Assembly (NCBI RefSeq): GCF_002387895.1
Contig: NZ_DGLI01000050.1
Span: forward strand, 1 to 32,212
Direction of reading: 5' to 3'
Origin: Clostridium sp. UBA4548
GTDB taxonomy: Bacteria; Bacillota; Clostridia; Clostridiales; Clostridiaceae
Length of the DNA stretch: 32,212 bases
A program made the translations under genes and the position numbers. Shown here piece by piece: positions 32,133 through 32,212 of this stretch. Within the stretch, counting starts at the first letter, position 1. Each line of letters starts with the position of its first letter. The notes below the pieces were generated by a model that worked only from the letters and a program-made list of their open reading frames with translations, was not told where the DNA came from and did not search any database.

Positions 32133-32212
32133 CCTGGCGACCACCTACCCTCCCACAAAGTCTCCCTTGCAGTACTCTCGGCCGTTTAGATCTTAACCTT
32201 CGTGTTCGGTAT
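32133..32212 (-). rRNA. rrf: 5S rRNA, 3' part (cut by the window edge)
   Basis: On the minus strand the sequence reads ATACCGAACACGAAGGTTAAG, CGGCCGAGAGTACTGC and ends GGTAGGTGGTCGCCAGG, the 5S rRNA 3' two-thirds. The 5' part and the rest of the rRNA operon lie outside. The two tRNA genes follow within 10 nt of each other. Confidence 0.95.

Noticed and set aside
1..32212. CRISPR array, phage, IS element or plasmid genes
   Set aside because: No regularly spaced repeats, no transposase, integrase, Cas or phage structural protein was seen in any frame.

Overview
The window looks like chromosomal DNA of a low-GC Firmicute, most probably Clostridium sensu stricto. The support is the very AT-rich sequence, the strong AGGAGG-type ribosome sites, the clostridial order tRNA-Ser/large SRP RNA/dnaX/ybaB/recR, a T-box in front of serS, NiaR, UPF0182, a YjfB-type peptide and two-domain Lgt/TadA neighbours. 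No phage, transposon or CRISPR array is visible. Most genes are housekeeping or ordinary transport and regulation; the less ordinary material lies in the non-coding DNA and in one broken operon.

Region by region. 1-3540 (minus) is one information-processing block: a promoter, tRNA-Ser(GGA), the ~270-nt SRP RNA and its terminator, then dnaX, ybaB and recR. 3780-5720 (minus) holds lgt, a tadA/[2Fe-2S] mini-protein pair and tRNA-Arg(CCU). 5923-9979 (plus) holds a stand-alone biotin-enzyme carboxyltransferase, an AGCS Na+/alanine symporter and phosphatidylserine decarboxylase, which converges on a large chemoreceptor gene (9994-12192, minus). 12339-16245 is a LysR/YeiH divergent pair, separated by a striking 55-bp dyad, followed by a sodium:solute symporter. 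16327-18211 (minus) is a self-regulated GntR/ABC transporter operon. A small YjfB motility peptide gene follows at 18648. 19115-20750 is a divergent DJ-1/LysR pair, and its intergenic region is present again, decayed, downstream of the LysR gene.

21054-23552 is a serine-decoding island: a T-box leader, serS, and an array of four tRNA-Ser genes plus one tRNA-Arg, all leftward. The T-box specifier reads UCC, the codon of the tRNA-Ser(GGA) gene at the left end of the window. 23659-25308 is a GlpA-like FAD oxidoreductase followed by an N-terminally truncated DUF1667 gene; the oxidoreductase that normally sits between them is missing. 25330-29201 is a UPF0182/DUF362-ferredoxin pair, then niaR, a PadR/membrane-protein operon with a compact nested operator, an HD hydrolase, and the 3' end of a leftward rRNA operon (5S rRNA, a CAU tRNA, tRNA-Ala(UGC), terminator).

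Genes that work together: recR, ybaB and dnaX (DNA replication and repair); tRNA-Ser genes with serS (serine decoding, T-box feedback); gntR with its ABC genes; padR with its membrane protein; lysR with yeiH. I do not see an unmistakably new multi-gene system. The best leads are the structured serS leader and possible T-box read-through into tRNA-Ser genes, the operon deletion at 23910, the yeiH dyad with two outward promoters, and the duplicated LysR-box region.
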